Shown here one piece after another: positions 9,677 to 17,533 of a DNA stretch of 44,747 nucleotides; position 1 is the first letter of the stretch; each line of letters begins with the position of its first letter. Below the pieces are notes generated by a model. That model was not told the DNA's origin. It made no database searches and saw only the letters and a list, made by a program, of their open reading frames with translations. The stretch spans positions 1 through 44,747 of the forward strand of contig NZ_PKDG01000039.1 in NCBI RefSeq assembly GCF_002863005.1, given 5' to 3'. Both the position numbers and the translations under genes were made by a program. This DNA comes from Pseudoxanthomonas sp. (GTDB lineage Bacteria; Pseudomonadota; Gammaproteobacteria; Xanthomonadales; Xanthomonadaceae).

Positions 9677-10122
9677 CGACGATGGTTCGCCGGACCGGAT
9701 TGACCCACCTGGACGTCGTGGCCCGCCTGTTCGACCAGTACCGCGGCTTCTACGGCCAGCCCTCGGACCCGGCACTGGCAACGGCGTTCATCCGCGCGCG
9801 CATGGAGCGCGATGAGTCCGTCATCTTCCTGGCATGGAACGACGACGCAGCCGTCGGCTTCACCCAGTTGTATCCCGCCTTTTCTTCCGTCAGCGCCTCG
9901 CGCGTCTGGATCCTCAACGACCTGCTGGTCGTGCCGGAGGCACGTCGCAAGGGCGTTGCACGCGCGTTGCTGTCGGCGGCCGCCGAGTTCGCGCGCGCGG
10001 ACGGGGCATTGCGGCTGGAACTGGAGACCGACCACGACAACACCAGCGCACAGGCGCTGTACCGCGCGATGGGCTGGTCGCCCTACGACGGTACTGTGAG
10101 GTTCCGGCTGCCGCTCAACTGA
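9673..10122 (+). CDS. GNAT-family N-acetyltransferase
   Basis: The 149-aa protein has a single GNAT fold. Motif A is visible as [20 protein letters not shown] (about residues 80-99) with the acetyl-CoA loop RRKGVA, and the C-terminal [18 protein letters not shown] is motif B. The ATG overlaps the prfA stop (ATGA), so it is co-translated with RF1. The substrate cannot be read from the sequence; a link to translation is only suggested by position. Confidence 0.88.
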   Translation: MTTMVRRTGLTHLDVVARLFDQYRGFYGQPSDPALATAFIRARMERDESVIFLAWNDDAAVGFTQLYPAFSSVSASRVWILNDLLVVPEARRKGVARALLSAAAEFARADGALRLELETDHDNTSAQALYRAMGWSPYDGTVRFRLPLN

Positions 10123-10147
10123 CCCTCGATTGCGCTACCCTGCGGCC

Positions 10148-10666
10148 ATGAGCCATGCCGACACCCTGATCCCGCTGCACCTCTGCGTGCTGACCGTCTC
10201 CGACAGCCGCACGCTCGCCGAGGACCGCTCCGGCGACTACCTCGCCCACGCCCTTGCGCAGGAAGGCCACCGCATGCACGAACGCGCGCTGCTGCCGGAC
10301 GACCGCTACCGCCTGCGCGCGCAGGTCTCGCAGTGGATCGCCGATCCCGAGGTGGACGGCATCTTGGTCACCGGCGGCACCGGCTTCACCGGCCGCGACT
10401 CCACGCCCGAAGCACTGCTGCCGCTGCTGGACAAGGAAATGCCCGGCTTCGGCGAGCTGTTCCGGCACGTCAGCGTCGAGGAAATCGGCACGTCGTCGTT
10501 GCAGTCGCGCGCGTTCGCCGGCCTGGCCAACCAGACCTTCATCTTCTGCCTGCCCGGTTCCACCTCGGCGTGTCGCACGGCGTGGGAGAAGATCATCCGT
10601 GCCCAACTGGATGCCCGCACGCGTCCCTGCAACCTGGCCACGCTGCGGCCCCGCCTGAAGGAATGA
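10148..10666 (+). CDS. moaB: molybdenum cofactor biosynthesis protein B
   Basis: MoaB/MogA-type fold of 172 aa, which adenylylates molybdopterin or is structurally equivalent to MogA. VLTVSDSRTLAEDRSGDYL (about residues 14-32) and VTGGTGFTGRDSTPEAL (about residues 78-94) are the two molybdopterin-binding signatures; LPGSTSACRTAWEKII is the third. The ATG at 10148 is preferred over an upstream in-frame start because MSHADTLIPL begins at the usual distance from the first strand. No other moa/moe genes are in the window. Confidence 0.93.
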   Translation: MSHADTLIPLHLCVLTVSDSRTLAEDRSGDYLAHALAQEGHRMHERALLPDDRYRLRAQVSQWIADPEVDGILVTGGTGFTGRDSTPEALLPLLDKEMPGFGELFRHVSVEEIGTSSLQSRAFAGLANQTFIFCLPGSTSACRTAWEKIIRAQLDARTRPCNLATLRPRLKE

Positions 10667-10682
10667 GCAAGGAGCACCCGAC

Positions 10683-11018
10683 ATGTCACTCGATGCCACC
10701 CTGCGCCTGCTGGCCAAAGCCAGCGGCCTGACCGCCGCCGACCTTGCCGCCGCCATCCCGCGCGCCGGCGTGGCAACCGTGAAATCCTGGCTCGCCGGCG
10801 AGAAGATGCCCGGCGGCGACCAGCTCGCCGCCCTGGCGCGCGCCTTCGGTGTCCCGGCCGGTGCGCTGCTCTCCGAACTGGCGACCACGCTGGACCCCGC
10901 GCGCACGCAGGGCGAACACGACCTGCTCGCCGCTTACCGCGCGCTCAACACCCGCCAGCAGGGCGCACTGCTCGAAGTCGCGCGCAGCATGGCCGGACAA
11001 CCGCGCCGCAAGCGCTGA
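10683..11018 (+). CDS. XRE-type helix-turn-helix protein
   Basis: The 111-aa protein carries one Cro/CI-type helix-turn-helix at about residues 5-60. In it, GLTAADLAAAIPRAGVATVKSWLAGEKMP gives helix-turn-helix 2/3, and DQLAALARAFGVPAGALL gives helices 4/5. A short helical C-terminal part and the basic tail PRRKR follow. A good AAGGAG ribosome-binding site precedes the ATG by 9 nt. It lies between moaB and a PPK2 kinase. Its targets are unknown; autoregulation of the local operon is only a guess. Confidence 0.82.
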   Translation: MSLDATLRLLAKASGLTAADLAAAIPRAGVATVKSWLAGEKMPGGDQLAALARAFGVPAGALLSELATTLDPARTQGEHDLLAAYRALNTRQQGALLEVARSMAGQPRRKR

Positions 11019-11043
11019 TTCCCCCACCGCACAGGATGCCGCG

Positions 11044-11823
11044 ATGAAACCGCTCAAGCGCAAGGACTACGAAGCCCGCCTCAAACCACTGCAACTGGAA
11101 CTGGCGGCGATGGCGCGCTGGGCCTCGCACTGCGGTGCGCGCATCGTGGTGGTGATGGAAGGCCGCGATACCGCCGGCAAGGGCGGCGCGATCGGCGCGA
11201 TCACCGAGCACCTCAATCCGCGCCAGTGCCGCGTGGTGGCGCTGCCCAAGCCGAGCGAACGCGAAGCGACGCAGTGGTACTTCCAGCGCTACATCTCGCA
11301 CCTGCCCGCGGCGGGCGAGATCGTGCTGTTCGACCGCAGCTGGTACAACCGGGCCGGCGTCGAGAAGGTGATGGGCTACTGCACCGATGAGCAGTACGAG
11401 CGCTTCCTTCAGCAGGCGCCGGTGTTCGAGCGCGGCATCACCGACGACGGGATCCTGCTGTTCAAGTACTGGCTGTGCGTGGACCAGGCGCAGCAGGAAG
11501 AGCGCTTCGCCGAACGCGCGGAAGAACCGCTGAAGAGCTGGAAGCTGTCGCCCATCGACCTGAAGGCACGCGAGAAGTACGCCGACTACACCGCCGCGCG
11601 CGAAGCGATGCTCAAGGCCACCCATACGACGCATGCGCCGTGGACGCTGGTGGATTTCAACGACCAGCGCGTGGGCCGGCTGACCCTGCTGCGCGACCTG
11701 CTCGACCGCCTGCCCGACACCCGGGTACCGGTCGAACCCCTCGGCCTGCCTCCCTTGAAGGGCAAGCTGCACAAGGAGCGCTACAGCGTGCTCAAGCCGA
11801 TCAAGCCGCAGCGCGGCGGCTGA
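11044..11823 (+). CDS. ppk2: polyphosphate kinase 2 family protein
   Basis: PPK2 enzymes move phosphate between polyphosphate and nucleotides; single-domain class I members mostly phosphorylate (d)NDPs. The 259-aa protein has the Walker A motif EGRDTAGKGG (residues 39-48), Walker B VLFDRSWYNR with Asp97, and a lid module beginning near KLSPIDLKAREKY. The ATG at 11044 with AGGA 7 nt upstream fits the family N terminus; the frame upstream of it is a shadow. It follows the XRE gene and is followed 2 nt later by a small secreted-protein gene. Confidence 0.92.
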   Translation: MKPLKRKDYEARLKPLQLELAAMARWASHCGARIVVVMEGRDTAGKGGAIGAITEHLNPRQCRVVALPKPSEREATQWYFQRYISHLPAAGEIVLFDRSWYNRAGVEKVMGYCTDEQYERFLQQAPVFERGITDDGILLFKYWLCVDQAQQEERFAERAEEPLKSWKLSPIDLKAREKYADYTAAREAMLKATHTTHAPWTLVDFNDQRVGRLTLLRDLLDRLPDTRVPVEPLGLPPLKGKLHKERYSVLKPIKPQRGG

Positions 11824-11825
11824 TC

Positions 11826-12248
11826 GTGCGCCGGACACTGATGGCCACACTGTGGCTGGTCGCCGCACCCGCGATGGCGCAGGATGCCGCGGCGGCGGCC
11901 GACGATGACCAGGCCACGACCCTCGATACGCTGGTTGTCAGGCCCGAGCCGGAGGAAGTGGTGGACCTGTACCGCTTCGAGAATCCGGTCGATGTCGAGC
12001 CCACGGTGTTCGAGCGGCGCTGGAAGGAGCCGACCAGCCTGGAACAGTTGGGCAAGAACGGCGGCATCGTGCCGGTACTGGCCGGACTCGCGGCGAAAGG
12101 CATCCAGGCCGGCGCCCGCAGGATTCCCGGCTGGAAGGAGCCCATGCAAACCGTGGTCGCGCGGCCACCGCCGCTGGACGAGCAACAGGCCGCGCGCGCC
12201 TTGCGCCTGCAAGACGCCAGCGAGCCGTCACCGGGTGGCCCTGAATGA
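11826..12248 (+). CDS. small exported protein of unknown function
   Basis: The frame gives a 140-aa product from a GTG at 11826 (or an ATG at 11841). A signal peptide (TLWLVAAPAMAQD, cleavage after AMA) is followed by a low-complexity acidic stretch. A soluble region with two WKEP motifs (RRWKEP and GWKEP) completes it. No enzymatic motif is recognised. It starts only 2 nt after the PPK2 stop and so is probably the last gene of the hemA-prfA run. A 21-bp-arm palindrome follows it. Confidence 0.7.
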   Translation: MRRTLMATLWLVAAPAMAQDAAAAADDDQATTLDTLVVRPEPEEVVDLYRFENPVDVEPTVFERRWKEPTSLEQLGKNGGIVPVLAGLAAKGIQAGARRIPGWKEPMQTVVARPPPLDEQQAARALRLQDASEPSPGGPE

Positions 12249-12282
12249 GTGAGCCTGCGACCGGATGGGATGCAGTCCTGGC

Positions 12283-12339
12283 GTAGCGTGCGCCATGCGC
12301 ACGGGCGACGTGCGTGATCGTGCGCATGGCGCACGCTAC
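12283..12339. repeat. REP-like palindrome with 21-bp perfect arms
   Basis: Arm one (12283-12303, beginning GTAGCGTGCGCC) and arm two (12319-12339, ending GGCGCACGCTAC) are exact reverse complements of 21 bp. They flank a 15-nt loop. The element lies between convergent genes, the usual place for REP/BIME elements mobilised by RAYT transposases in Stenotrophomonas and relatives. There is no T-run on either side, so termination would be Rho-dependent if any. Confidence 0.85.
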
Positions 12340-12356
12340 AGGTGGTGCCTGCCCGG

Positions 12357-12623
12357 TCAGCTGGTGACGAAGTTTTCGTTCACCGCTCGCGTCCACGCCT
12401 CACGCACGACCGATTCGACGCGCGCGGCAGGTGGCCCCAGGCGAAGCCATGCCTCCAGCAAATCGAGTGCCGCCGCATCACCTGCGGCGACGACTTCGAC
12501 ACGGCCATCCGGCAGGTTGGTCGCCCGACCCGACAGCCCGAGATCCCGCGCACGCTCGCGGGTGGAAGCGCGGAAGAACACGCCCTGCACCTTGCCGCTG
12601 ACCAGGAAACGCGCGGCGATCAT
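12357..12623 (-). CDS. acyP: acylphosphatase
   Basis: This 88-aa enzyme hydrolyses acyl phosphates. The phosphate-binding loop SGKVQGVFFRAST supplies the catalytic Arg near residue 20, and GRATNLPDGRVEV supplies the catalytic Asn near residue 38. The late strand aligned to the family end is diverged (RVESVVREAW). The ATG overlaps the stop of the upstream TlpA-like gene (ATGA), indicating translational coupling. It is not in the ORF set as a separate frame, because a longer shadow frame contains it. Confidence 0.92.
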   Translation of the reverse strand: MIAARFLVSGKVQGVFFRASTRERARDLGLSGRATNLPDGRVEVVAAGDAAALDLLEAWLRLGPPAARVESVVREAWTRAVNENFVTS

Positions 12624-13195
12624 CACGCCTTCGCTTGCGGACCGCCGGCTGCGGCGATGGCGGTCTCGATCTCCTTGCCGGTCACCGGGCCGAGGAACTG
12701 CTTGGCGACCTTGCCATCCGGCGCGATCAGGTAGGTGAGCGGCAGGCCGCGCGGCGTGGCGAAATCGGCCGGCGGGTTGTACACGTCGAGGATGGCGATG
12801 GGATACACCACCGGCCGTTCGGCGAGGAAGGCCTTCAGCTCGTCGGCTTCGATTTCTTCGTACGCCAGCCCGATCACCTCGATGTGGTCGTTGTCCCGGT
12901 CCAGCGCGGACAGGTCCGGCATTTCCTTCAGGCAGGGCGCGCACCACGTCGCCCAGAAATTCACCACCACCCACTTGCCGCGGAGCGCGGCCAGCGTGTA
13001 ATCGGCGCCATCGAGTGTCTTCACCTGCAGGGTCGGAATCTCGACCGTGCGATCGGCCGGCTTTTCGGCAGCGGGGTCGACATCCTTCACATGCGCCTCG
13101 ATCGCCGGTTCGGCCACCTCGGCGGGCGCCGATCCGGCGTTGCACGCGGCCAGCAACAACACGGCCGCCAGCGACAGGGAAGAAACGGGCTTCAT
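12623..13195 (-). CDS. TlpA-like thioredoxin-fold lipoprotein
   Basis: The 190-aa product starts MKPVSSLSLAAVLLLAAC, with lipobox LAAC at Cys18. An acidic linker follows, then a TlpA/ResA-type thioredoxin domain (about residues 55-185) with active site WATWCAPCLKEMP. The cis-Pro region is GLPLTYLI. Such proteins are periplasmic membrane-tethered thiol-disulfide reductases. An AGGAG box lies 5 nt before the ATG. The start overlaps the yihY stop and the end overlaps acyP, so the three are one operon. Confidence 0.9.
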   Translation of the reverse strand: MKPVSSLSLAAVLLLAACNAGSAPAEVAEPAIEAHVKDVDPAAEKPADRTVEIPTLQVKTLDGADYTLAALRGKWVVVNFWATWCAPCLKEMPDLSALDRDNDHIEVIGLAYEEIEADELKAFLAERPVVYPIAILDVYNPPADFATPRGLPLTYLIAPDGKVAKQFLGPVTGKEIETAIAAAGGPQAKA

Positions 13196-14469
13196 GCAGG
13201 CTCCTGGTGGGAATCGACGAACAGATCGCTGACGCGCTTTTTCAACAGCTCGCGCAAGGGCACGCGCAGGTCGTCCAGCGCCACGCGTGCGGCGCGCCCC
13301 AGCGCGTCGTCGTGGAACGGAAGATGTGCTTCGGCGACGGGAATGCGCAGCTGGCAGGCTTCGTACAGGTCGCACAGCGTCAGATCGTCCAGGTCGCGTG
13401 CGAGCAGCCATTCGCCTTCTTCGTCACGGCGCAGCAGGTCGATCTCGGCCAGCTGCGCCAGCATCTGCTGGATCAGCGAATCGGTCAGCATCGGCTCCAT
13501 CGCCAGGATCTGGTCGCTGTGCAGGCCCTTGCCCTTCTCGCGCGCCTGCGCGAAGCGGCCCAGCATGCGCAGCAGGCCATAGATCTCGTAGCCCAGCGGC
13601 AGGCGCAGCGCGACCGGCTGGTAGCGGAATGCCGCCATGCCGGAGGCGAGCGACGCGCCCAGCAGCACGGCCACCCAGCACAGGAAGATCCACAGCAGCA
13701 GGATGGGAGCGGCCGCCACCGCGCCGTAGATCTTCTGGTACGCGTTGAAGCTGCCCAGGTAGACGCCCAGGCCCCACTTCGCCAGTTCCAGCAGCACGGT
13801 CGCCAGCAACGCGCCCGCCACCGCATAGCGCCACTTGATGGTCCGGTGCGGCACCACGCGGTAGATCACCACGATGGCCGCCAGCTCGATCAACACCGGC
13901 GCCACGCTCAGCGACAGCGCCTGCAGCCACTTGCCGCCGCTGGTGGCGAACACGGGCAGCGCATAGAAGCGTGCCGACAGCGCCAGTGAGGCCGCCGCCA
14001 TCAGCGCGCCCAGCGTCAGCACGGTCCAGTAGACGAGGAAGCGCGACAGCTTCGGCCGCGCGCTGCGCACGCGCCAGATGCGGTTGAAGGTCGCCTCGAT
14101 GCTGTTGAGCGTGATGAGCAGCGACACCACCAGCGCGATCACGCCGACTGCGGTCAGCTTGCCGGTGTTGGCCAGGAAGCCATCGAGCTTCGCCTTCAGG
14201 CTGACTGCCGCGCCGGGCAGGAAGTTGGCGAAGATGTAGTCGCGCAGCTGCGCGCTCCATTCCTGGAACACCGGGAACGCCGACAGTACGCCGAACACCA
14301 CCATCGCCAGCGGCACCAGCGCGAACAGCGTGGTGTAGGCCAGCGAACCGGCGGCCTGGAACAACCGGTCGTCGAGGAAGCGCTTGGCCAGGAAGCGGAA
14401 GAAGGTGCCCATGCGCGCGCGGTCGCGCATGCGGTCAGTCCAGCGGTTCAACGAATCCAGGGGCTCCAT
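13192..14469 (-). CDS. yihY: YihY/virulence factor BrkB-family inner-membrane protein
   Basis: This 425-aa UPF0761-type protein was once mis-assigned as RNase BN. About six membrane helices are visible in the first 290 residues (for example GSLAYTTLFALVPLAMVVFGVL, a strand near VGVIALVVSLLITL, and IYGAVAAAPILLLWIFLCWVAVLLG). FLDDRLFQAAGSLAYTTLFA is the family signature. A soluble C-terminal tail of about 130 residues, unlike the shorter E. coli protein, contains DsbD-free winged-helix-like segments (unassigned). The molecular function of the family is not settled. It is first in the yihY-tlpA-acyP chain. Confidence 0.9.
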   Translation of the reverse strand: MEPLDSLNRWTDRMRDRARMGTFFRFLAKRFLDDRLFQAAGSLAYTTLFALVPLAMVVFGVLSAFPVFQEWSAQLRDYIFANFLPGAAVSLKAKLDGFLANTGKLTAVGVIALVVSLLITLNSIEATFNRIWRVRSARPKLSRFLVYWTVLTLGALMAAASLALSARFYALPVFATSGGKWLQALSLSVAPVLIELAAIVVIYRVVPHRTIKWRYAVAGALLATVLLELAKWGLGVYLGSFNAYQKIYGAVAAAPILLLWIFLCWVAVLLGASLASGMAAFRYQPVALRLPLGYEIYGLLRMLGRFAQAREKGKGLHSDQILAMEPMLTDSLIQQMLAQLAEIDLLRRDEEGEWLLARDLDDLTLCDLYEACQLRIPVAEAHLPFHDDALGRAARVALDDLRVPLRELLKKRVSDLFVDSHQEPA

Positions 14470-14546
14470 GGGCGGAAGGGTAACCGATGCGTCATGGGCG
14501 CGACATCGCCGATACTAGGCGCTTCCACGCCACGAAGACGCCCCCA

Positions 14547-15143
14547 ATGCCCGAGATCCTGGTGCTCTACTACAGCCGCGGCGGATCCGTTGCTCGGCTG
14601 GCGCGGCAGATCGCGCGTGGCGCAGGCGAAGTGGACGGCATGTCCGCGCGCCTGCGCAGCGTGCCGCCGGTCGCCGCCGTGACCCAGCAGGCCGCGCCGC
14701 CCGTGCCCGAAGAAGGCGCGCCCTACGTGGACAGGCAGGACCTGGCCGAGTGCGCGGGCCTGATCCTCGGCAGCCCCACCCGCTTCGGCAACATGGCCGC
14801 GCCCGTCAAGCATTTCATCGATGGCCTGGGCGCGGAATGGGCCAGCGGCACGCTGGTCGGCAAGCCGGCGGCGGTATTCACCTCCACCGCCACCCAGCAC
14901 GGCGGGCAAGAATCTACGCTGCTGTCGATGCAGGTGCCGCTGTTGCACCACGGCTGCGTGATCGTCGGCATTCCGTTCACCGAGCCGCAGCTCAGCACCA
15001 CGCGCACGGGCGGCACACCGTATGGGGCCAGCCACGTGGCCGGTGGCGACGACGATCCGCAGCCCAGCGACGAAGAAGCCGCCCTCGCGCGCGCACTCGG
15101 TCGCCGCGTCGCCGATATCGCCCGTCGCCTGGAGACGCGCTGA
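14547..15143 (+). CDS. wrbA: NAD(P)H:quinone oxidoreductase WrbA
   Basis: This 198-aa flavodoxin-like enzyme performs two-electron quinone reduction. The FMN phosphate loop lies in VLYYSRGGSVARLARQIA (residues 6-23). GSPTRFGNMAAPVKHFID is the conserved isoalloxazine-contact motif, and FTSTATQHGGQESTL is the WrbA signature. The ATG at 14547 is chosen because MPEILVLYYS is the family N terminus. Its stop overlaps the start of the DUF2069 gene. Confidence 0.94.
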   Translation: MPEILVLYYSRGGSVARLARQIARGAGEVDGMSARLRSVPPVAAVTQQAAPPVPEEGAPYVDRQDLAECAGLILGSPTRFGNMAAPVKHFIDGLGAEWASGTLVGKPAAVFTSTATQHGGQESTLLSMQVPLLHHGCVIVGIPFTEPQLSTTRTGGTPYGASHVAGGDDDPQPSDEEAALARALGRRVADIARRLETR

Positions 15144-15475
15144 TGGGCCGCTCGCGCCTGCTGCTCGCCGCCCTGCTGCAACTGCTGGCCATCCTGTATG
15201 CGGTGTGGTTCTGGGGCGACCGGCAGTACACGCTGGCGCTGCTGTTGTTCGCGCTGCCGCCGATCCTGTTGATGATCGGGGTGATGGCGCGTCGGCGGAC
15301 GGCGGCGTTCTGGGCCGGCGTGTTCGCGCTGTTCTGGTTTTCGCACGCGGTGATGGTGGCGTGGGCCGATCCGGTGAAGGCGCCGTTCGCCTGGGGCGGC
15401 ATCGTGCTGTCCATCGGCATCGTGCTGGCGACCAGCTGGCCGGCGTTCGCGAAGCGGTTCGGCAGGAAGGGGTGA
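15143..15475 (+). CDS. DUF2069 inner-membrane protein
   Basis: This 110-aa protein has four predicted membrane helices: LLLAALLQLLAILYAVWFWG, TLALLLFALPPILLMIGV, AAFWAGVFALFWFSHAVMVA and GIVLSIGIVLATSWPAF. It matches the DUF2069 family, which often follows wrbA. The function is unknown. The ATG overlaps the wrbA stop, and its own stop overlaps the next start (ATGA), giving a coupled three-gene set. Confidence 0.87.
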   Translation: MGRSRLLLAALLQLLAILYAVWFWGDRQYTLALLLFALPPILLMIGVMARRRTAAFWAGVFALFWFSHAVMVAWADPVKAPFAWGGIVLSIGIVLATSWPAFAKRFGRKG

Positions 15476-16179
15476 TGCGCTTCGTCGTGGCGCTGCTGTT
15501 CTGTCTGCTGGCGCCGTGCGGCTGGGCGCAGGACGCGGTGTGCGAACCGGCCGATGCCGTCCGCGCCGAGAACCGCGACGGCAGCGTGCTGACGGTGCAG
15601 ACAGAATGCGCTTCGCCGGAAGTGCGCCGCTATGTCGCCACACTGGCCTGCGATGGCGGCCGCGTGTGCGATCAGCGGGAGGTGACGCAGGAGGTCGGCT
15701 ACACCAGCATGGGCCACGCCAACCTGATCGACGTGGACGGCGACGGCATGCACGAGGTCGAGATCCGCGGCATGTGCGGCGCCGGTCCGAACTGCGAAGG
15801 CGAGGTCTACCGCATCGACCCGGCCACGCGCACGCTGCAGCACTTCTTCAGCGGCGGCTACTACGAGCTGCAGGTCATCGAAGGCTGGCTGGTGGAAGCC
15901 GGGCGCAGCAGTTGCTGCAGCTGGGAATTCCATCTGTGGAAGCTGGATGCGCCTCGCCCCCTGCCGATGGACTACGACACCATGGACCTGATGGTGCAGG
16001 TGGACGCCGGGGGTGACGACGATGGCAACGTCACCGACGTGCGCTGCACCTTCACGCGGCAAAGCGGCGATAATCGCGTGGTCGTCGCGCCGCCGTCGCC
16101 CGCGCTGGAAGCGATCTGCGAGCATTACGGCGAGCCGTACGACCTGACTTCCCCGGACACAACGCCAGGCGCGCCGTGA
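15475..16179 (+). CDS. exported Cys-rich protein with an Asp-rich loop
   Basis: This 234-aa product has a signal peptide (MRFVVALLFCLLAPCGWAQ) and a mature part with about ten cysteines, including paired Cys in RSSCCSWEF. DVDGDGMHEVEIRG resembles the calcium-binding loop of FG-GAP/EF-hand-type repeats (DxDxDG). It is probably periplasmic or outer-membrane associated and disulfide-bonded. No enzyme family is recognised. It overlaps DUF2069 by 4 nt and ends 20 nt before the asparaginase-like gene. Confidence 0.72.
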   Translation: MRFVVALLFCLLAPCGWAQDAVCEPADAVRAENRDGSVLTVQTECASPEVRRYVATLACDGGRVCDQREVTQEVGYTSMGHANLIDVDGDGMHEVEIRGMCGAGPNCEGEVYRIDPATRTLQHFFSGGYYELQVIEGWLVEAGRSSCCSWEFHLWKLDAPRPLPMDYDTMDLMVQVDAGGDDDGNVTDVRCTFTRQSGDNRVVVAPPSPALEAICEHYGEPYDLTSPDTTPGAP

Positions 16180-16199
16180 GCGCTGGCAGGAGCACTGAG

Positions 16200-16685
16200 A
16201 TGGATGAGCTGCTGATCGTCACCACCGGTGGCACGATCGACAAGATCTACTTCGACGACAAGTCCGACTACCAGATCGGCGATCCGCAGATCGGTATGAT
16301 CCTGCGCGAACTGGGGGTGACGTTCCGCTTCACCGTCATCCCGATCCTGCGCAAGGATTCGCTCCACATCACCGACGAGGACCGCGAGCTGATCCGCGCG
16401 ACCATCGCCGCGCAGCCGACGAAGCACGTGCTGGTGACGCACGGCACCGACAGCATGGTGCAGACGGGCCACGTGCTCGCTTCGATCACCGACAAGACCA
16501 TCGTCATGACCGGCGCCCTCAGTCCGGCCCGCTTCCGCGGCTCGGACGCGGAGTTCAACATCGGCTGCGCGATCGGCGCGGTGCAGTCGCTGCCGGCAGG
16601 GGTGTACATCGCCATGAACGGGCGGATCTGGGATCCGGCGAAGGTGCGGAAGAACGTGGCGGAGAATCGGTTCGAGGCGGTGTGA
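16200..16685 (+). CDS. short asparaginase-domain protein
   Basis: This 161-aa protein consists only of the N-terminal asparaginase/glutaminase domain. TTGGTIDKIYFD at residues 8-19 supplies the nucleophilic Thr, and VTHGTDSMVQTG at about residues 80-91 supplies the Thr-Asp pair. The C-terminal domain of classical L-asparaginases (about 330 aa) is absent. Stand-alone forms of this length exist in many proteobacteria, so this is a family variant rather than a visible truncation. AGGAG lies 8 nt before the ATG, and a strong terminator follows. Asparaginase activity is not certain. Confidence 0.85.
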   Translation: MDELLIVTTGGTIDKIYFDDKSDYQIGDPQIGMILRELGVTFRFTVIPILRKDSLHITDEDRELIRATIAAQPTKHVLVTHGTDSMVQTGHVLASITDKTIVMTGALSPARFRGSDAEFNIGCAIGAVQSLPAGVYIAMNGRIWDPAKVRKNVAENRFEAV

Positions 16686-16711
16686 GGCTGACGAGCTGAT
16701 GATGCCGCAGT

Positions 16712-16745
16712 AACAACAAGGCCCGCCGATGCGGGCCTTGTTGTT
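16712..16745 (+). terminator. intrinsic terminator after the asparaginase-like gene
   Basis: Perfect 15-bp inverted arms (AACAACAAGGCCCGC and complement) surround the loop CGAT. The 3' arm ends in TTGTTGTTT, giving a U-rich tail on the plus strand. It lies 27 nt after the stop at 16685 and ends the wrbA run. The A-rich 5' arm allows bidirectional use, which would also serve the convergent GNAT gene ending at 16801. Confidence 0.88.
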
Positions 16746-16800
16746 TCCGGAAGAAGAAGGCGTTGTTCTCCCGACGTGTCCCTCTATCGGAGGGCCAGAC

Positions 16801-17280
16801 CTACGGCGGCGAAATGACAAAGGCGCTGAGGCTTGCCGACAGCGGGACGGCCTTCGCCCCCATCGCCTCATAGAGCGCGATGGCCCGGTGATTGCTGGAC
16901 CGCACGTTGTTGATCACAAGCTCGTGGCAGCCCTTGTCGCGCGCCTTCTGCCGCAGCTGCTCGATCACCGTACTTCCGTAGCCGCGTGAGCGCTGCCTGG
17001 AATCGATCTCGATCTTCTCCAGCACAAAGCTCCCGCCGGGTTCGAACCAGCCGTGCGCGCGCCCCACCCGCCGACCGTCGAGCCATGGTTCGATGACGTA
17101 GTGGCGCCGCTGCTCGCTCTCTTCGAAGCGCCAGTCTGTTTTCAGTTGGAGTTGGCTTGCTTTCAATGGTTGCTGACTTGTCTGCGATGGCCGAATGCCT
17201 TCCGCCGACCAGGGCAAAAGGAAAACAGGGATCCGGAAACGGCGGCCAGAGTACCTTTCCCAATTGATCCGCGCGAGCAC
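16801..17280 (-). CDS. GNAT-family acetyltransferase, start uncertain
   Basis: The C-terminal 110 residues form a GNAT domain. KIEIDSRQRSRGYGSTVIEQ contains the acetyl-CoA loop QRSRGYGS, and NNVRSSNHRAIALYEAMGA is motif B. There is no ATG in the N-terminal half: candidate starts are TTG 17364, GTG 17280 and TTG 17166. The region upstream of about residue 45 shows no family similarity by eye. It may therefore have an unusual start codon or be a 5'-truncated gene. It is isolated between a terminator and the cell-wall gene pair. Confidence 0.6.
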   Translation of the reverse strand: MLARINWERYSGRRFRIPVFLLPWSAEGIRPSQTSQQPLKASQLQLKTDWRFEESEQRRHYVIEPWLDGRRVGRAHGWFEPGGSFVLEKIEIDSRQRSRGYGSTVIEQLRQKARDKGCHELVINNVRSSNHRAIALYEAMGAKAVPLSASLSAFVISPP

Positions 17281-17533
17281 CGTGGGCCCAAGAGCATGTG
17301 CGGGTGAGGCGCGGCACCGCCCGCAGGTGCAGCCGCGCCCTCGGCTGGCGTCGATCACCGGCAAGCCCCTGTCGTGATGTCCTAAGACCTAAAGCAGGAC
17401 CTATTCGCGGTGGGTTGGGGCTCGCACCCGCCTCGGGTTCGAACCGCGGACATGCTGCCCTCCGCATCCCCCACGGTCCCCGCCAACCTTGGTGGGAGCG
17501 CGGCGCGACCGGAAGGTGCGGCCACGCCGCTGA

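Noticed and set aside
17430..17500. tRNA-like T-arm sequence (GGGTTCGAACC)
   Set aside because: No matching acceptor stem, D-arm or anticodon arm could be placed around it, and the T-stem does not pair properly.
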